Shown: piece after piece, positions 59,696 to 64,000 of the stretch
Numbering within the stretch: the first letter of the stretch is position 1
How the letters are laid out: every line of letters starts with the position of its first letter
Source: Coffea arabica
Taxonomy: Eukaryota > Streptophyta > Magnoliopsida > Gentianales > Rubiaceae
Assembly (NCBI RefSeq): GCF_036785885.1
Contig: NC_092312.1
Location: 25,438,001 to 25,502,000, forward strand
Length of the DNA stretch: 64,000 nt
Direction: 5' to 3'
Position numbers and translations under genes: made by a program
Notes under the pieces: model-generated
Seen by the model: only the letters and a program-made list of their open reading frames with translations
Told to the model about the DNA's origin: nothing
Databases searched by the model: none

Positions 59696-62600
59696 ATTCC
59701 TGGATTTTTTGTCCTGTCAGGTATTATTGTTAATGGAAACATTGCCTGGTATTAAGTGACTGTGGACGTTTTATTCGTGTGAATTGCCAAAATGGATAGA
59801 CTGTTGAACTCAAGTCAATGTCGAAATTGGTTCATTTCTTCATTTAAAGCTTTAGATCTGTTCCATATATTTTTTTGAGGTTTTGGCCTCTGTTTTGTCA
59901 TGGCATTAGTGGGAAGTCTTTTGTACAGATTATCACATGTGCCAATTATCTGGCCACTAGAATACATACTCCAATACCCATTGTCTTCGATTATCTGAAA
60001 GGAGAAAAGTAAACATTATTCTAGGCTATCATCAAGCTTCAAATTTACCTGTAGCAACTGATGTTACTGCTTACGATTGCAATGTTGCTTAGGATGAAGA
60101 TGATTGATGCCCACTTAAATGACTAGGAGTCAAGAGCATACTGTTGCTTGTATTGGAGTGGCCTTGTAATTATGCAGCTTTATCATATAATTGGAATTTG
60201 GATGTTAGATTAATTACTAATGCTTTTGTTTGTGCTTGGGACTTTGTGGTCTTAGTAAAAACATTCCCAGACAGCACTCATTGTGTCTCTGCTTATAACT
60301 TTCCCGTTGTTCACTTGGTAATTCTCTAATTATGGCTGTCTTGAACTTGGTAGATAAGCTTAAAAAAGACAAATGATCAAAATCTGAAATTTTTTCGTGC
60401 ATCAGCCTCATTTGCAGGTACTGCGCTCTTCAACATGTCCTGTGCTTATAGAACTAGGGATAACTTTTTTACTCTGCAATTGTAAGCTTGAATTTTGCTA
60501 TTATGTAGTAGTAAATTCTGGTAGTGTTTGCAGCATTTCTCTTTAACGTGTTGTCTTTGTTGAAAGTAAGGCACTCTTTGACCTTTTGATTTGGATAACA
60601 TGATTCTGCATGGCACACAAGTTGCAAGCACATAGTAGTAAATTCTAGTAGCGTACTTTTTCTATACTTGTCCTCATGCAGTCACTCATGCCATTTTAAC
60701 ACCTAAACTTTTTCTATATTGTTTCCGGGATGCTGCATTTAGGAGTTGTAATCTAGCTCTGGCTGAATTTATGGATGAGAAACTATTTTCTTTTTCTTTT
60801 GTAACTTTCCTCTTTACAACTGTCTCCAAGCAGCGTTGTTTGGTATGTCTGGGTCACAGGTTGAGTTGCTTGCAGCCAATCAGGTTTTAATCCCGTTTTA
60901 TCTGTCACAATTTCGGCATTTATACTTAGTTTCTCTTGATATTTTTTTTATGACACTGCTTGTAAAATTCCATGAGCTGCGGGTATCATCCACATCACAC
61001 TGGCAACAAGTTTTATGCCTGTGTACAGCTTCATTGTCCTGTGGTGAAGGACTTAATGCATTAGCTTTGGTACCAGCACCTCATCATACCTTTGTTGCTA
61101 CTTTGGGGTGTATTGATGCTTCTGCAAATATGGAAGATTCCTGCGATGATCAGTTACTCAAACGATCTAATTATTCTTTGGTTCTGGTGGTCTATGTGGA
61201 TGCTTTCATGTTTACTTGAAATCAGTTTGCTCCCAGAAAAGCAATAATGTGATCCTGGGAAGGTCTTTGACATGCGTGCATTGCTACTAGTGAGCCACAA
61301 ACTTTGTGTTTGTGGAATTTGTTTTTATCTATCCAATTTTCATGTTTTTGCAGATTGTTCAAGCAGCAATAAGGCTTCCCTTCTAACATAATTTGAATTT
61401 TATCTGCAGATTATGTATAGGCTATAGCTCTTAGGTGCCGGCACGTCAATTGCCTAGCCATGTCTAAATGACATTCAAGGATGAGGCTTCTTTGCAATAA
61501 TGTGATGTCAAGTGTATAGATTTTCACCTCCTGATACAGAGTTGACAGGAGTCAAAGTATTGGTTGTAATAAACTTGTATGCACCAATTATTCCTGAAAC
61601 TTTGATTTATTTTCTTTCAAACCGAGATAGAGCAGGATTTGATGTTAAAATTTAGGACAGTTACATTTCATCATTTAAAAAGCTATAAAAGTTTTGGTTG
61701 ACAAGGCTATGGTGATCTTTCTATCGTTCTCCCAATTTCCTCTTACCTTAGTTCTTCACTATGGCCAAATGTCATCCAGAATGCTTGCGATTACCAAGTA
61801 TGACGCTTGCCTGCACATTTTAAATTTGTTATCTTTCTGGGTAGCCCTTTTTATTAAGCATGTTTTGGCGGTTGCTATATCTGTTTCACTCTTATAACTT
61901 GGCATTATCCCCTCCCTAGTGTGGAATGAATCACAGGTTTTAACCATGGTATAACTTGATGGCTACATTGCTTATACCTAGAAGAGCAGGTCAATGATGC
62001 ATGTGGTTTTAAAGATCAAAGGTTGGCACCAGCCTTAAACTCTGTCCTTATTGAACCAGAATTTGACTCACTTCTTGCATTTGCGGCACATATTCCCCTT
62101 TCCAAAAAGAATATCTGATGTTTTAAGCATTGTGATTTGTCCATCATGACGTGAAAAATATGAAGAATTGGATCCTATGACAGCAAAAAAATATTGCATT
62201 CTCGATTTGCTGCTTGCCTTTCCCTCTCGTGCAGCATTGGATTTCACAAATCTTTTCGTTTATCTCAACTCGTTTGTTCGTTGCGTGAAGAACCCTTTCA
62301 GCATCTTGGTTCTTCTTTTGTTATGTAGGATTCTTTGACACGGCATATGTATGTTGGACATATCTCTCAGGATGCCATTGTAACGATGAAATAGATGTAT
62401 CATAATCTTGCTTAAGAACAAAACGGAAAATTTTATTATGGTTTTCAATACATATTCAAGGGACCTCTTTTCTGAACTCAAATTAGCTGCAAAAAAGTGG
62501 AACAACTTTGAACTGATTGCGTTGGCCAAAAGTAATTCAGACATGACATGATTTGCTCTCCTTGCTAAACTATGTTAAGATCTCAAATAGTTCGTGTTTG

Positions 62601-63021
62601 AAAAAATGTCAATTTAGTTCACTTCCCCAAGCAAATGAGTTGAGGAAAATGTAACGTTTAACTAATGCAAAAGGCAAAAAAGTGAAATAGTTTGTTACAC
62701 TAAACAAACCGGTGTGTAAAGGATGCAATACAATCTAATACAAAGTAAATTGTACTGGATACAAAAGAATAAAGTCTAACAGAGAGATCTTTGATGCAAA
62801 TCGTACTATCTTTTTTCAATTTTTGGTAGGAAAAATTTTGAGTATATTTGGCTCTAATCACCACCACGAGTCAGTATTTCCCCTTTGTACCATATATTGC
62901 TTACAAGGGTTGGGTCGGTTTGGCATTAGGGTATATCTTTGGGATTGTAAGCCCCTTATAAGGGTTTTATAGATTGCTTACCAATACAGTTTTCATATTG
63001 ACAACGACATTCAAACACTCT
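59696..63021. other. Long region after the RING gene, no coding gene recognised
   Basis: T-rich on the plus strand, with many TTTGCAG-like acceptor motifs (for example before 60835 and near 61410), the texture of introns of a plus-strand transcript. It could be a spliced 3' UTR of the RING gene or a long non-coding RNA. Open frames such as 60836-61219 match no family I know. Confidence 0.3.
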
Positions 63022-63266
63022 TTGTTTGGATTAGCTGTTTTTTAGGGTGTTTTTGAAAAATTTTACTGTAGCAGAGTTTTTAGAGTTTATTTTGGGATTT
63101 TTTAGAAAATATTTTGAAATATTTAAGAGTAGTAGAGTTAAAATATATTTTGGGATATTTTTTAAACATAAAAAAAAATTTAGACCACTTTTCAGAGTAG
63201 CTTTTAGAGTACTTTTTAAAAGATTTTTGAAAAATTAGTTTTTGAAAAACTGAAGGATCCAAACAG
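63022..63266. mobile_element. MITE of the TTTGGATT group
   Basis: The left end TTGTTTGGATTAGCTGTTTT and inverse right end CTGTTTGGATCCTTCAGTTT share the TGTTTGGAT core. Inner text (TAGGGTGTTTTTGAAAAATT, then TTACTGTAGCAG) matches the inverse of the right side of 14203-14379. It is 245 bp and non-coding. Confidence 0.65.
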
Positions 63267-64000
63267 TTTTAAGTTCGTCGTTATCAACTGGACCAACCTG
63301 TGTTGGCTATCATTTTGCTAGTTGCTAGCCGTGCCTGTAATTGATTCAGTTGATACTAGAGTAAGTGGTAGAAATTATAACGTAAAATTGCAGCAAAAGC
63401 CCCATAAGTTCCGTTTTGTTACCATCTAAGGTGAATCATGGACGCTATCTTTAATTTAATTTCTAGAAGAACCATTTTAACATGACACCTAGAACTATCA
63501 ACCCAAGTCGCTAAAATTGCAAAGAAAGAAATGGGAACACAAATAAAAATAATCATAAACTGAGATATCAAAAAGGAAAACTATCCACTACACAAGCCGC
63601 CTTGAATAATTCTGACTAGTCTGAACTTATACAACATGATTTGAGCAATGATGTTTCTCCAAATCCTTCTTCTTCTTTTTTTAAAGAAAGGACTAAGAGA
63701 AAAGGGGAATGAGTAATGGTGTCCCTAACTTGCGAGTTTGCCGTCATTGACAGCGCTTTTTACGTGTTGCCTTGAAAATTATTCAATACACACAACACGT
63801 AATATTGACATTTGACCATGTTCTGAAACTTTATTACTTTATGCCCTATGATTGCCATCAATCTTTTAGCACGAGAGTTTCTCAATAAACGTATTATTCA
63901 TTAGGCAAATCAGAGTTAAAAAAAAAAAAAAACGAGAGAGAGAGAGAGGGAAAATGGTTAAACATGTAATGTCGTTTGGATTTTTATTTTCTAAGACAAA
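63267..64000. other. Right-edge intergenic DNA
   Basis: No gene is recognised. A long A run and a GA microsatellite lie at about 63917-63949. Confidence 0.4.

Overview
The window is nuclear DNA from a flowering plant, most likely a woody eudicot and possibly an asterid. The evidence is plant-only gene families (a BCS1-type AAA-ATPase, a GPI-anchored lipid transfer protein, plant carboxylesterases, a cytokinin dehydrogenase fragment), GT-AG introns with AT-rich interiors, plant TATA boxes, and a dense load of MITEs, foldback elements, tRNA-derived SINEs and LTR fossils. The species cannot be read from the sequence alone.

Layout. 1-3344: the 5' two-thirds of an MFSD12-like transporter gene on the minus strand, running off the left edge. 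4.7-7.6 kb: a cluster of Mutator-type foldback elements and MITEs. 10.2-11.1 kb: a three-exon lipid transfer protein gene (minus). 12-17.8 kb: MITEs and unassigned AT-rich DNA. 17.8-44.2 kb: two tandem, same-orientation copies of one segment. Copy A is about 17790-33387 and copy B about 35119-44217, separated by 1.7 kb of AT-rich DNA. Each copy carries one intronless carboxylesterase gene. Copy A alone has a small three-span membrane protein gene. Copy B alone has a fragment of a cytokinin dehydrogenase gene. 45.1-46.7 kb: an intronless AAA-ATPase gene. 49.8-50.2 kb: an intronless EF-hand gene. 53-58 kb: a LINE 3' end, MITEs, nested SINEs and a tRNA-Ser(GCU) gene. 58.4-59.5 kb: an intronless RING-H2 E3 ligase gene. 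The rest, to 64 kb, is unassigned with one more MITE.

The most informative part is the duplication. Each copy serves as the empty-site control for the other, so about seven mobile-element insertions can be placed after the duplication: in A a Mutator foldback, a hAT element, two SINEs and an LTR element; in B a hAT derivative and a solo LTR. Flanking DNA differs between copies by roughly 3-10% by eye, but the last two-thirds of the carboxylesterase gene and its 3' flank differ by only about 0.5%. That suggests recent gene conversion.

The genes are ordinary plant genes from different pathways and do not form an obvious cluster. I found no clearly new biological system. The best leads are the conversion tract, a tRNA-like module inside a hAT element family, a hAT copy with one abnormal end but a target-site duplication, and filler DNA carrying the cytokinin dehydrogenase fragment.
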